64,000 nt of DNA from Hyphomicrobiales bacterium (GCA_930633525.1 CAKNFP010000001.1:2644001-2708000), one strand, 5' to 3'; shown: positions 1 through 8,115, numbered from the stretch's first letter. Translations and numbers: made by a program. The notes: generated by a model from the letters alone, not told the origin.

Positions 1-1
1 G

Positions 2-553
2 CGCTATGATATCGACCTGCTGAGCCGCGAGTTCGGCATGAGCTATGAGACGATCTGCCATCGGCTCAGCACACTTCAGCGCGCCGAGGCGCGCGGCGTG
101 CCCTTCTTCTTCATACGCGTCGACAATGCCGGCAACATATCCAAGCGGCAGTCGGCTACGGATTTTCATTTCTCGCGTGTCGGCGGCACATGTCCCTTGT
201 GGAACGTGTATGACGCCTTCTCCAATCCAGGAAAGACGCTGACGCAAATCGCGGAAATGCCGGACGGGCGCGCCTATCTCTGGATAGCCCGGATGGTCGA
301 GAGTTCACGCGGCGGCTTCCGCGCGCCAGCCAAGCGATTCGCGATCGGCCTTGGCTGCGATCTGCTCCATGCCGAACGGCTCGTCTATTCGTTGGGCACC
401 AATCCCGCCGACCGGACCGCGCGTGTCCTCATCGGCGCCGGATGCAGAGTGTGCGAACGCGCCAGATGTCCCCAGCGCGCCTTCCCGCCTTTGGCCAAGA
501 CGCTCCTCGTCGACCACCAACGCAGCTTCTTCGCCCCCTATTCAACGACGTGA
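2..553 (+). CDS. ScfR-type short-chain acyl-responsive transcriptional regulator (3' part)
   Basis: The reading frame is open from the window edge, so the N-terminal helix-turn-helix lies outside. The visible part starts in an IrrE/M78-like segment and continues into the C-terminal domain of the XRE-family short-chain fatty acyl regulators (formerly DUF2083; the group includes RamB and PrpR-like proteins controlling acetate, propionate or glyoxylate genes). Supporting motifs are FFFIRVDNAGNISKR, the segment around GGTCPLW, and a terminal Cys cluster (GCRVCERARC) that is typical of these proteins. The stop at 551-553 is followed by about 430 bp of non-coding DNA with the metE control region. 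The target genes cannot be told from this window. The family assignment comes from recalled motifs, not from a search. Confidence 0.7.
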   Translation, partial: RYDIDLLSREFGMSYETICHRLSTLQRAEARGVPFFFIRVDNAGNISKRQSATDFHFSRVGGTCPLWNVYDAFSNPGKTLTQIAEMPDGRAYLWIARMVESSRGGFRAPAKRFAIGLGCDLLHAERLVYSLGTNPADRTARVLIGAGCRVCERARCPQRAFPPLAKTLLVDHQRSFFAPYSTT

Positions 554-624
554 GCGGCATGCGATGCGCGCCGTCGCACGGGCGATCCAGGGTCGGCGGG
601 AAGCTCCATCTCATCGATGTAAAG

Positions 625-644
625 ATATAAACAACTCTTTATAT
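625..644. promoter_or_regulatory. Inverted repeat, candidate operator upstream of the metE riboswitch
   Basis: ATATAAA (625-631) and TTTATAT (638-644) form a perfect 7-bp inverted repeat with a 6-nt spacer. It sits directly upstream of a possible -35 box. The half-site resembles what I recall for ArsR-type methionine/SAH-cycle regulators of alphaproteobacteria (SahR-like), but that link is from memory and no such regulator is in the window. Confidence 0.4.
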
Positions 645-648
645 GACG

Positions 649-677
649 TTGACTTCCCTCTCCCGGCGTCTCAAGAT
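649..677 (+). promoter_or_regulatory. Possible sigma70-type promoter for metE
   Basis: TTGACT (649-654) is a good -35 match. At 17 nt spacing lies CAAGAT (672-677), a weak -10. Its place between the inverted repeat and the first riboswitch helix would start transcription just before the aptamer. The weak -10 keeps confidence low. Confidence 0.35.
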
Positions 678-684
678 GCGCACG

Positions 685-862
685 CCATGGTTCCCCGACA
701 GGCTGCGTGCGGCGCGTCGGGGCTAAGAGGGAAGCCGGTGAGACACCGGCGCTGCCCCCGCAACTGTAAGCGGCGAGCCGATGCCCACGATGTCACTGAG
801 GCGATAGCCTTGGGAAGACGGGCGGAGGCGACGACCTGCGAGCCAGGAGACCTGCCGTGGCG
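685..862 (+). ncRNA. Cobalamin (B12) riboswitch
   Basis: The conserved elements of the AdoCbl/B12 aptamer occur in order: GGTTCCC (689-695), AGAGGGAAGCCGGTG (726-740) with the paired GACACCGGC, GCCCCCGCAACTGTAAG (754-770), the GGGAAGACGGGCG element (812-824) and TGCGAGCCAGGAGACCTGCC (837-856). The element lies upstream of metE, the usual target of B12 riboswitches in bacteria that also have B12-dependent MetH. When B12 is plentiful it should reduce metE expression. The aptamer limits are approximate. Confidence 0.93.
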
Positions 863-961
863 AACAACGTCCACGGGCGGGGTGTCCCGGTGGTGCGCTC
901 GACGACCCGTCTGGGCCTGGCTCCAGCTGGGCGATCGTCCCGCGTCCGCTCTGGCCTTTGC

Positions 962-977
962 CCCCAAACTTTTGGGG
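962..977 (+). promoter_or_regulatory. Hairpin covering the metE ribosome binding site
   Basis: CCCCAA (962-967) pairs with TTGGGG (972-977) across the loop ACTT. GGGG (974-977) is the only Shine-Dalgarno-like sequence, 8 nt before the metE ATG at 986. No T-tract follows, so this looks like a sequestering stem for translational control by the riboswitch rather than an intrinsic terminator. The switching pairing with the aptamer was not modelled. Confidence 0.5.
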
Positions 978-985
978 TTAAGCCT

Positions 986-3337
986 ATGTCTCAACTATCA
1001 TCCGTCGCTGTCGCGACGCTAGGCACGCCGCGCATCGGCCCGCGCCGCGAACTCAAGATCGCGCTCGAAAGCTTCTGGTCCGGCAAGTCCGACGAGAAAG
1101 CGCTGCTGGAAACCGCCGCCGCCCTGCGCGCGGCGAACTGGGCACGCCAGAAATCCCAGGGGATCACGGTTATCCCCTCGAACGACTTCTCATTCTACGA
1201 TCAGGTGCTCGACACCAGCGTGATGGTCGGCGCCATCCCCTCCGCCTATGGCTGGACGGGCGGACCGGTATCGCTCGCGACCTATTTCGCGATGGCGCGC
1301 GGCTCGCAAGGTGAGGCGCAACCTCATGCCTGCGGCCACAGCCACCACGATCCTGAATCGTCCCATGGCGTCCCGGCCCAGGAAATGACGAAGTGGTTCG
1401 ACACCAATTATCACTACATGGTGCCCGAGTTCGAGGCCGGGCAGCGCTTTGAGCTCGCTTCCCTCAAGCCGGTCGAAGAGTACCGGGAGGCCAAGTCCCT
1501 CGGCTTCGAGACCCGTCCCGTCCTACTCGGCCCCGTCACCTTCCTGCGTCTCGGCAAGGCCAAGGATCCGTCCTTCGACCCGCTCGCGCTGCTGGGCGAT
1601 CTGCTGCCGGTCTATGTCGATGTCCTGCGCCGGCTCGCGGCGAATGGCGCGACATGGGTCCAGATCGACGAGCCCTGCCTCGTGCTCGACCTCGACGAAG
1701 CTGCGCAGGAGGCTTTGCGTCGAACCTACGCGCTGTTCGCGCATGCCTTGCCTGACCTGAAGATCATGCTCGCCACCTATTTCGGGGGCATCGGCGATAA
1801 CCTGGATACCGCGCTCTCGCTTCCTGTCGCCGGCCTGCATGTCGATCTGGTGCGAGCGCCGGAACAGCTCGATGAGGTGCTCGCGAAAGCGCCGCGTGGC
1901 CTGGTGTTGTCGCTGGGCGTCGTCGACGGCCGCAACATCTGGCGCACGGATCTCGAGAAGGTCCTCGACCGCGTGGCGCCCGTTGCGGCAAAGCGTGGGA
2001 CCGACCATGTCCAGATCGCGCCATCCTGCTCGCTGCTGCATAGCCCGATCGACCTCGAATTGGAGACCGGCCTTGATCCCGAGGTAAAGGGCTGGCTCGC
2101 CTTTGCCGTGCAGAAAATAGGTGAACTCGCGACGCTCGGCCGCGCGCTCGCAAGCGGACGCGACAGCGTCAAGGAGGCCCTGGCCGCCTCGACGGCAGCG
2201 GCAGCCGCCCGCAAGGCGTCCCCCAAGGTCAACGACACGGTCGTCGCCGCGCGGCTCGCAGCCGTGACGGAGGCTTTCGCCCGCCGCAAGAGTGCCTTCG
2301 CGAGCCGCGCGAAGCTGCAGCGCGAGCGCTTCAACCTTCCCGCCTTCCCCACCACGACCATTGGCTCGTTTCCGCAGACATCGGATGTCCGCAAGGCGCG
2401 CGCCGCCCATGACAAGGGGCAGCTCGGCGATGGCGAATATGAAGCTTTCCTCCGGGAGGAAACAGCCCGCACCGTACGCTGGTAGGAGGAGATCGGCCTC
2501 GACGTGCTCGTCCATGGCGAGTTCGAGCGCAATGATATGGTGCAGTATTTCGGCGAGCAGCTCGCAGGCTTCGCCTTCACGCGCCATGGCTGGGTGCAGA
2601 GCTACGGTTCGCGTTGCGTGCGTCCCCCGATCCTCTACGGCGACGTCTCGCGCCCGAAGCCGATGACCGTCGAATGGTGGCGCTATTCCCAGTCGCTCAC
2701 CACGAAGCCGATGAAGGCAATGCTGACCGGGCCGGTGACGATCCTCAACTGGTCTTTCGTGCGCGACGACATCCCGCGCAGCGATGCGGCCAGACAGATC
2801 GCCCTCGCTATACGCGATGAGGTGCTCGATCTGGAGCAGGCGGGTGCCGCGATGATTCAGATCGACGAGGCCGCTCTACGCGAAGGCTTGCCGCTCCGCC
2901 ACGGGGACTGGAAACATTATCTCGACTGGGCCGTGGAGAGCTTCCGCCTCTGCTCGTCCGGCGTCGGCGACGAAACCCAGATCCACACACATATGTGCTA
3001 CTCGGAATTCAACCAGATCATCGACGCCATTGCGGCGATGGATGCCGACGTGATCTCGATCGAGACCTCGCGTTCGAAGATGGAGCTGCTGGAAGCTTTC
3101 CGCAGCTACAAGTATCCGAACGAGATCGGCCCAGGCGTCTATGACATCCACTCCCCGCGTGTACCTGATGTGGAAGAGATGTCGGAGTTGCTGCGGCTCG
3201 CGCGCCAACGGCTGAAAGACGAGCAACTCTGGGTCAACCCGGACTGCGGGCTGAAGACGCGCAAATGGGAAGAAGTCAGGCCGGCCCTGATCAACATGGT
3301 CCAGGCCGCGCGGGACCTGCGTGCATCCAGCCACTGA
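986..3337 (+). pseudogene. metE: metE, B12-independent methionine synthase, interrupted by an in-frame TAG
   Basis: MetE (5-methyltetrahydropteroyltriglutamate-homocysteine methyltransferase) moves a methyl group from folate to homocysteine. The frame encodes 783 codons, about the normal length (E. coli about 753), but codon 500 (2483-2485) is TAG. The flanking sequence, [20 protein letters not shown], matches the family, where this position is usually Gln; CAG to TAG is one change. There is no frameshift: both halves share a frame. All zinc ligands lie after the stop: His669 and Cys671 (HTHMC), Glu693 and Cys754 (NPDCG). The upstream half holds the N-terminal barrel and an unusual His-rich insert around residues 112-128. 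The ATG at 986 has a weak GGGG site inside a hairpin. Control by the upstream B12 riboswitch is expected. The TAG could be a true mutation, a sequencing error or a suppressed codon; the sequence cannot tell which. Confidence 0.88.
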
Positions 3338-3351
3338 CGCAGAAGACCTTC

Positions 3352-3376
3352 CGGCGCGGCGGAAAACGCCGCGCCG
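3352..3376. terminator. GC-rich hairpin between convergent metE and the IspH-like gene
   Basis: CGGCGCGGCG (3352-3361) pairs perfectly with CGCCGCGCCG (3367-3376) around a GAAAA loop. It starts 15 nt after the metE stop codon. There is no T-tract on the plus strand, so it is a terminator-like hairpin, not a textbook intrinsic terminator. Confidence 0.45.
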
Positions 3377-3452
3377 CCATTCCTCGAGCGCGGCGCGGTG
3401 CTCGGCCTGGAAGCATTCGGCCCGGCGCGGGCGGCGCGCTCACCGCTTTTGG

Positions 3453-4355
3453 TCAGGCCGCGGTAAGATGGCGGATATCTTCACCGACCTGCTGCAACTT
3501 CCACGCAGGGACCATGATGCCACCAACGACAGCGACCGAGCTGACGCCGTCGAACCATTCGGCCCGTAACGGCATATCCGTACCCGTCCGAAAGACTCGC
3601 TTGTTCACCGTCTCAACGGCTTCCAGAACGCTGACCGAGGCGCCGCCGCCGTCATCGACGAGCACGACGACGTCCGATGCGCGCGCGAGCGCCTGCGCCT
3701 CGCCCTGCCGCTCGTGGGAATCGGTACACACCGTATCGACCACATGCACCGGTATGCCCCGCGCCTTGAGGCCGCTCGCAAAGGCCTTCCATTTGTCCGC
3801 GTTGCCGGTGACCTGCCCGATACAGGCCCAGTTGCGCGCGGGGTGTGCGAGCTCGCTTGCGATGGTGTCGAGATCCTCGGCGATGAGGCCTGTGCGCCCA
3901 GCGTCCTCGGCCGCCCGCTTGCAATAGGTCGTGTGATGATTGAGCGGCTTGCCAAAGGCGATGATGTCGTAGCCGGCAGCGGCAAGCTTTTCCGCCGTTC
4001 CATGCATCCGCGCGATGAACGGGCACATGTAGTCGTGCAACTTGACGCCCCGCGCACGCAGACCGCTCATCCGCTCCGGCGTATAGCCGTGATAGCCGAT
4101 CGCGAGCTCATCTCCCTCGCCGACCTGCGTATCGTCGTGAATGATCTGAACTTTCGCGAGATTGGGATAACGCTTCAGAAGTTCCGGGTCGCCGCGCTCG
4201 ATCCGGTGGAAGGTGTCCCATTCGGCATTCTTGTGCCCGCCGGAGCATTTGTGGCCGGCATGGAGGCGCGGTGTCTTGCCGGCCAACCGATCCACCATGC
4301 TGTAGGCGCGCTCGATGCCGAAGCACATTCCCGTCTGGGCTATGCGAATATCCAT
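3453..4355 (-). CDS. Divergent IspH/LytB-like iron-sulfur protein
   Basis: This 300-residue protein resembles 4-hydroxy-3-methylbut-2-enyl diphosphate reductase (IspH). Three cysteines sit where IspH binds its [4Fe-4S] cluster: GMCFGIERA near residue 11 (IspH has GFCAGVDRA), DYMCPFIARMH (IspH DATCPLVTKVH) and DTVCTDSHERQ (IspH DICYATQNRQ). IGQVTGNADKW matches the IspH QTTLSVDDT segment. The substrate motifs of IspH are altered: the HNPVVN region reads GGHKNAEWDTF and the HPEVEGT region reads KPLNHHTTY, without the catalytic Glu. It may therefore act on another substrate. ATG at 4355 was chosen over GTG at 4358. It ends the minus-strand group with the FmdE-like protein and the metal-type ABC importer. 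Automated annotation would probably call it ispH; I doubt it is the isoprenoid enzyme. Confidence 0.65.
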   Translation of the reverse strand: MDIRIAQTGMCFGIERAYSMVDRLAGKTPRLHAGHKCSGGHKNAEWDTFHRIERGDPELLKRYPNLAKVQIIHDDTQVGEGDELAIGYHGYTPERMSGLRARGVKLHDYMCPFIARMHGTAEKLAAAGYDIIAFGKPLNHHTTYCKRAAEDAGRTGLIAEDLDTIASELAHPARNWACIGQVTGNADKWKAFASGLKARGIPVHVVDTVCTDSHERQGEAQALARASDVVVLVDDGGGASVSVLEAVETVNKRVFRTGTDMPLRAEWFDGVSSVAVVGGIMVPAWKLQQVGEDIRHLTAA

Positions 4356-4467
4356 CACGCACCTACATATCTGGCCACCCTGCCCCCATAGCGCCTCGCG
4401 ACCGTGCGCTCAACGGCGAATGATCCGTACCGCGACGAGAAACCGCGGTACGGGGATATGGAACAGA

Positions 4468-4986
4468 TCAGCCCTCAACCGTCCTGGCGTCATAAACCTG
4501 GTCGGCAGGCAGGCTCAACAACCTTTGCGCCATGTCGTTCTTGAGCCATACGAGGCGCTCTTCCTCGGCGGCCGTCCGGTTTTCCCTAGCCGCGAGCTTG
4601 ACGAACTCGTCATGAACCAGCCCCGGCCGGAGGGTGAGATCGATCGTCGTGCCGCGATAGTGGAAACGGAAGAGATAACGGCCCTTGGGGCTCGAAAGCA
4701 CATCGTCGCTGGCGAGCGCGAGGTCGACATTGTAGCGTCCCGCCGTCACCATTCGCGTCACCATCTCGAAGGCATCGCGCCCGCCCGGGCCCGGAAATGC
4801 AGTATCCATCGAGAGCTCGCGCCGCTCAGGGGGATTGCCGCCGTCAAGGAGCGGGAAGGCGCGTTGCATGACCTTGAAGGCATGAGCGACCCCGCCCGGA
4901 TAGCCGAAGCCGTGGTACTTCAAGATCTCCGCGAAGGTGAAGCTGATGGGCTGGCCGTTCTCGTGAACAGTGACTGTGTCGCTCAT
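4468..4986 (-). CDS. FmdE-like protein of unknown function
   Basis: A 172-residue soluble protein without signal peptide. The N-terminal HGFGYPGGVAHAFKVM resembles the start of FmdE-family domains (HGHxCPGxxxG), and GPGGRDAFEMVTRMVTAGRYNV lines up with their DAIQ-TGCT-GKGN stretch, but the family cysteines are missing here. FmdE-like proteins occur in formylmethanofuran dehydrogenase clusters and beside Fe/Mo-type ABC importers, which fits the neighbour at 5222-8115. The ATG at 4986 has AAGGA about 10 nt upstream; a TTG at 4995 is the alternative. It lies 112 bp upstream of the IspH-like gene on the same strand and may share its transcript. The family match is my own alignment by eye. Confidence 0.55.
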   Translation of the reverse strand: MSDTVTVHENGQPISFTFAEILKYHGFGYPGGVAHAFKVMQRAFPLLDGGNPPERRELSMDTAFPGPGGRDAFEMVTRMVTAGRYNVDLALASDDVLSSPKGRYLFRFHYRGTTIDLTLRPGLVHDEFVKLAARENRTAAEEERLVWLKNDMAQRLLSLPADQVYDARTVEG

Positions 4987-5221
4987 TCGGGACAATTCCT
5001 TGTTGAGAGAATGAAAGCTCTAAAGCAGCTCCGGAGGGAAACGTTCAGCGGTTCCGCGTCCGGACTTGCGTAAAGACAAAGATGAGCATGTCCAACGAAC
5101 CCCATTTCGCCGGACAAGCTCTGGATCCCATGTTCCGGCGGCAGCGTGGCCCCAGCGGGCATCCGCGATCGAGGGGGCGGTATCGCGAGATGCCCTGCCC
5201 TCTTCCACCCGTCAAATCGGC

Positions 5222-5998
5222 TCAAGCTGTGGCGCCCGCCTCGAACATCGGCACAACGGCGCGGGCGTGCAGGCCCTTGTGCTCGACATCGACGCGCGCG
5301 ACGGCAAGGCCGTAGAGCGCGGTCAGGCGTTCGTCGGTCAAAATGGCCTGTGCGTCGCCGACGACATGCTGACCGGGTGGACCGAGGATCAGCGCGTTGC
5401 CTCCGAGTGTCAGGGCATGCTGGGGATGATGGGTCGTGACGACGACAGCGACCCCCCGGTCGCGCACGAGATGGGCGAGCACGTTCAGCATCGCATTCTG
5501 GTTTTTCAGGTCAAGCGCGGCCATCGGCTCGTCCAGCAACAAGAGTTGCGCCTCGCTGGCCAGGGCGCGCGCCAGAAGCACCAGCTGACGCTCGCCGCCG
5601 GACAGAAGCTTGAACGGGTGGTCGGCCAGATGGGTGGCTCCCACACGCTCCAGTGCCGCGCGTGCGATCGAATGGTCGCGCTTGCCGGGCCAGGACAGGA
5701 TGCCGAGATGAGGCGCCCGGCCCATGACGACCATGTCGATGACGCGATAGGCCAGCGTGCCGCGCGATGACTGCGGAATATAGGCCACCGAGGCGCCGCT
5801 CCTCAGCGTGACGGTTCCGCCTCGCGTTTCCTGCAGGCCGGCCATCGCGCGCATCAGAGTGGTCTTCCCGCGCCCGTTGGGACCGAGGATCGAGAGCACA
5901 TCGCCTTGCCCGATGCCGAGATCAAGATCGCGAAACAGCCAGTGGTCAGGCGTCCAGCCATGGGCCAGGCCGCGGGTGGTGAGCAGGTCCTTACTCAT
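5222..5998 (-). CDS. ABC transporter ATPase, FecE/BtuD type
   Basis: The energising subunit of a metal-chelate importer, 258 residues. It has Walker A (GPNGRGKTT, with Arg where Ala or Ser is more usual), the ABC signature LSGGERQ, Walker B LLLLDEP and the switch His in VVTTHHPQHA. The ATG at 5998 was chosen because the ABC fold starts right after it and because it overlaps the end of the permease gene by 8 bp (ATGAGTAA), which suggests translational coupling. With the permease and binding protein it forms a complete FecBCD-like importer. Substrate could be a ferric siderophore, cobalamin, heme or an oxyanion such as molybdate; the sequence does not decide. Confidence 0.9.
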   Translation of the reverse strand: MSKDLLTTRGLAHGWTPDHWLFRDLDLGIGQGDVLSILGPNGRGKTTLMRAMAGLQETRGGTVTLRSGASVAYIPQSSRGTLAYRVIDMVVMGRAPHLGILSWPGKRDHSIARAALERVGATHLADHPFKLLSGGERQLVLLARALASEAQLLLLDEPMAALDLKNQNAMLNVLAHLVRDRGVAVVVTTHHPQHALTLGGNALILGPPGQHVVGDAQAILTDERLTALYGLAVARVDVEHKGLHARAVVPMFEAGATA

Positions 5999-7061
5999 CC
6001 CCACCCCCCTTGGCCCGCATGCGACGCAGGAGAATGGCAAAGACCGGAGCACCGACGAGAGCCGTGAGAATGCCGAGAGGGATCTCGGCATTGGACACGG
6101 AGCGCGCGAGCGTGTCGGCGAGCGTGAGATAGGCCGCACCGGCGAGAATGCTTGCTGGGATAAGCCGGCGATGGTCGGGCCCGACGATGCCGCGCATCAT
6201 GTGCGGAATGACGAGGCCGACCCAGCCTATGATGCCGGAGACGGCAACCTGCCCGGCGACGATCAGGGACACGGCCGCGAGCACCGCCCAGCGGATGGCA
6301 TCGACGGGCTGGCCAAGCGCCCGAGCATCCTCATCACCCAGCGAAAGCACGTCGATGCGCCAGGCGAGCATCACGATCACAATCGCGCCTATCGAGATCG
6401 CCCCGGTGGCGAGCAGCAGGCGCTGCCCATCCGCCGTCGCAAAGCTGCCGAGCAGCCAGAAGACGATGCCGGGCAGGCGCTGTTCGGGATCGGCCAGGAA
6501 GACGCAGATCGACGTCAGCGCTGAAAACAGAGCGCCCACCACCAATCCGGCCAGAACGAGCATGAGCAGGGACGTGCGGCCCTCGACCCGCGCCAGCAGC
6601 AAGACCGCGAGTAGCGCGACCCAGGCTCCGGCGAAGGAGGCGCCGATGAGCCACAGCCCTGACAGACCGAAGAGCAGCGACAACGCGCCACCGAAGCCGG
6701 CACCTGACGAAACACCGAGGATCTGCGGCGCGACCAGCGGATTGCGGAACAGCCCCTGGAGAGCGGCACCCGCGACGGCCAGCCCCGCTCCGCAAACAGC
6801 CGACAGGAGCGCGCGCGGCAAGCGTACAATAAGGACCACGGTGGCGTCGGTGTCGGTCCAGGTCTTGTCGGCGCCGGTCAGCGGGCTGAGGAGGATCCCG
6901 GCGACATGTTCAAGGCTGACCGCGTAGCGCCCCACGGCCAGAGAAACCACGATCGCAACGATCGGCGCCAGAGCAAGCGCCAACCATATCAGCAGCACGT
7001 TCAGCGAATGGCCCCGCCAATGCGAAGCCACGGCCGTGTCAGCGTTCGAGGACACGCGCAT
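5991..7061 (-). CDS. ABC transporter permease, FecCD/BtuC family
   Basis: A polytopic inner-membrane protein of about 356 residues with the FecCD pattern. Visible motifs are LPRALLSAVCGAGLAVAGAALQGLFRNPLVAPQ split over two helices, GASFAGAWVAL, and near the end GWVGLVIPHMMRGIVGPDHRRLIP, the helix pair that contacts the ATPase. It should form the homodimeric channel of the importer with the products of the two flanking genes. The start is uncertain: ATG 7061, ATG 7073 and GTG 7055 are in frame, and a GAAGGA site lies best for GTG 7055. The gene overlaps the end of the binding-protein gene by about 20 bp and runs into the ATPase gene, so the three are one operon. Confidence 0.9.
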   Translation of the reverse strand: MRVSSNADTAVASHWRGHSLNVLLIWLALALAPIVAIVVSLAVGRYAVSLEHVAGILLSPLTGADKTWTDTDATVVLIVRLPRALLSAVCGAGLAVAGAALQGLFRNPLVAPQILGVSSGAGFGGALSLLFGLSGLWLIGASFAGAWVALLAVLLLARVEGRTSLLMLVLAGLVVGALFSALTSICVFLADPEQRLPGIVFWLLGSFATADGQRLLLATGAISIGAIVIVMLAWRIDVLSLGDEDARALGQPVDAIRWAVLAAVSLIVAGQVAVSGIIGWVGLVIPHMMRGIVGPDHRRLIPASILAGAAYLTLADTLARSVSNAEIPLGILTALVGAPVFAILLRRMRAKGGGDE

Positions 7062-8115
7062 AGTCCTTCGCATCGGCGTTGGCCGAGGCCTTCAGGATCG
7101 CCCGGGTTTCCTCATCCGTCGGCGCGCGGCCGTAGAGCAGCTTGTACACTCCGTCCATCTCGGCGCGCAGATTGAACCCGACCTTGTCGGGATGAAGGAT
7201 GGAGGCGACCCAGATCCAAGCGAGAGGGCTTTCGACATTCGGCGGATCCCAGCGATAACCGCCGATCGGCATCTTGTAGACGCGCTTGTTCCGCACCGCC
7301 GGCACGCTGGCCCACTTCGGGTCCTTGTACAGGTCACTCGGGACGGCCTGATCGAAGCCGCCGAGAATGATCACCTCCGGCGCCCAGGCCAGCACCTGCT
7401 CGAACGTCACGTCCGTGCCCGTGCCTTTGACGCCTTCAGCCCCGTTTCGGCCGCCGGCGAGCTTCAGATACATGTCGTTGTAGCTGCCCACGCCATTGGG
7501 ACGCAGCGAATTGGTGAAGTACTGAAAATAGGTGACCTTGGGCCGGTCAGCCTCCGGGATGGCTCCAGTGGTCTTTTCGAGGCTGGCCATCACGCCGCGA
7601 TGCTTGTCGAGAAGCGCCGAGGTCTTGTCGTTCTGCCCCGTCAGCTTGCCCATGGCGAGCATGGTTTCTTCGAGGAAGGCCTGCGTGCCGTAGTTCTGGC
7701 CGAAAACCTTCATGCCGGCGCGCTCGATCGGCGCGATGAGGTCAGGCCCCTGATTGGCCCATTGGAAGACGAGATCCGGTGACAGCGTCAGCAGCGCCTC
7801 GACATTCGGCGTGAACTGCCCGCCCTTGACGATGTCCGTCCGGACTTTCTCAAGCCCCGGATAGATATGGCCCAGCCATTCTCCGGTGATGGCACCGAGC
7901 GCGGTGGGATTCATAGCAACCAGCCGGTCCGCCTTGCCATCCGAGAGGACATACATGGAGGCGGCGGGAATCGGGATCGTCGCGACCTTCGCCGGCTCCT
8001 TGTCAAAGCTCAGCGTCTGGCCCCGCTGGTCGATGACATCGATGGCCGCGGCAGCGCCCACTGTGGCGAGGAATGTGGAGGCGGCCAACGCCGCACGGAA
8101 TGAAAAGGATGCCAT
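7039..8115 (-). CDS. Periplasmic binding protein of the FecBCD-like importer
   Basis: A 358-residue TroA/BtuF-type substrate-binding protein. Residues 1-24 form a Sec signal peptide (MASFSFRAAL... ending AAAA). The mature part follows the two-lobe helical-backbone pattern, with LSPDLVFQW and WAPEVIILGG as lobe core strands and a C-terminal RWDPPNVESPLAWIWVASILHP segment that I associate with iron-type and MolA-like binding proteins. The ATG at 8115 has GGAGG 7 nt upstream, which decides the start. It is the first gene of the minus-strand group. No TonB-dependent receptor gene is in the window, so the outer-membrane partner and the ligand stay unknown. Confidence 0.85.
   Translation of the reverse strand: MASFSFRAALAASTFLATVGAAAAIDVIDQRGQTLSFDKEPAKVATIPIPAASMYVLSDGKADRLVAMNPTALGAITGEWLGHIYPGLEKVRTDIVKGGQFTPNVEALLTLSPDLVFQWANQGPDLIAPIERAGMKVFGQNYGTQAFLEETMLAMGKLTGQNDKTSALLDKHRGVMASLEKTTGAIPEADRPKVTYFQYFTNSLRPNGVGSYNDMYLKLAGGRNGAEGVKGTGTDVTFEQVLAWAPEVIILGGFDQAVPSDLYKDPKWASVPAVRNKRVYKMPIGGYRWDPPNVESPLAWIWVASILHPDKVGFNLRAEMDGVYKLLYGRAPTDEETRAILKASANADAKDYARVLER

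Noticed and set aside
1523..2587. Minus-strand open frame opposite metE (354 codons)
   Set aside because: A shadow of metE; the metE protein pattern is continuous on the plus strand except for the TAG.
2400..2600. Frameshift in metE
   Set aside because: The frame is the same on both sides of 2483-2485; only the stop codon breaks it.
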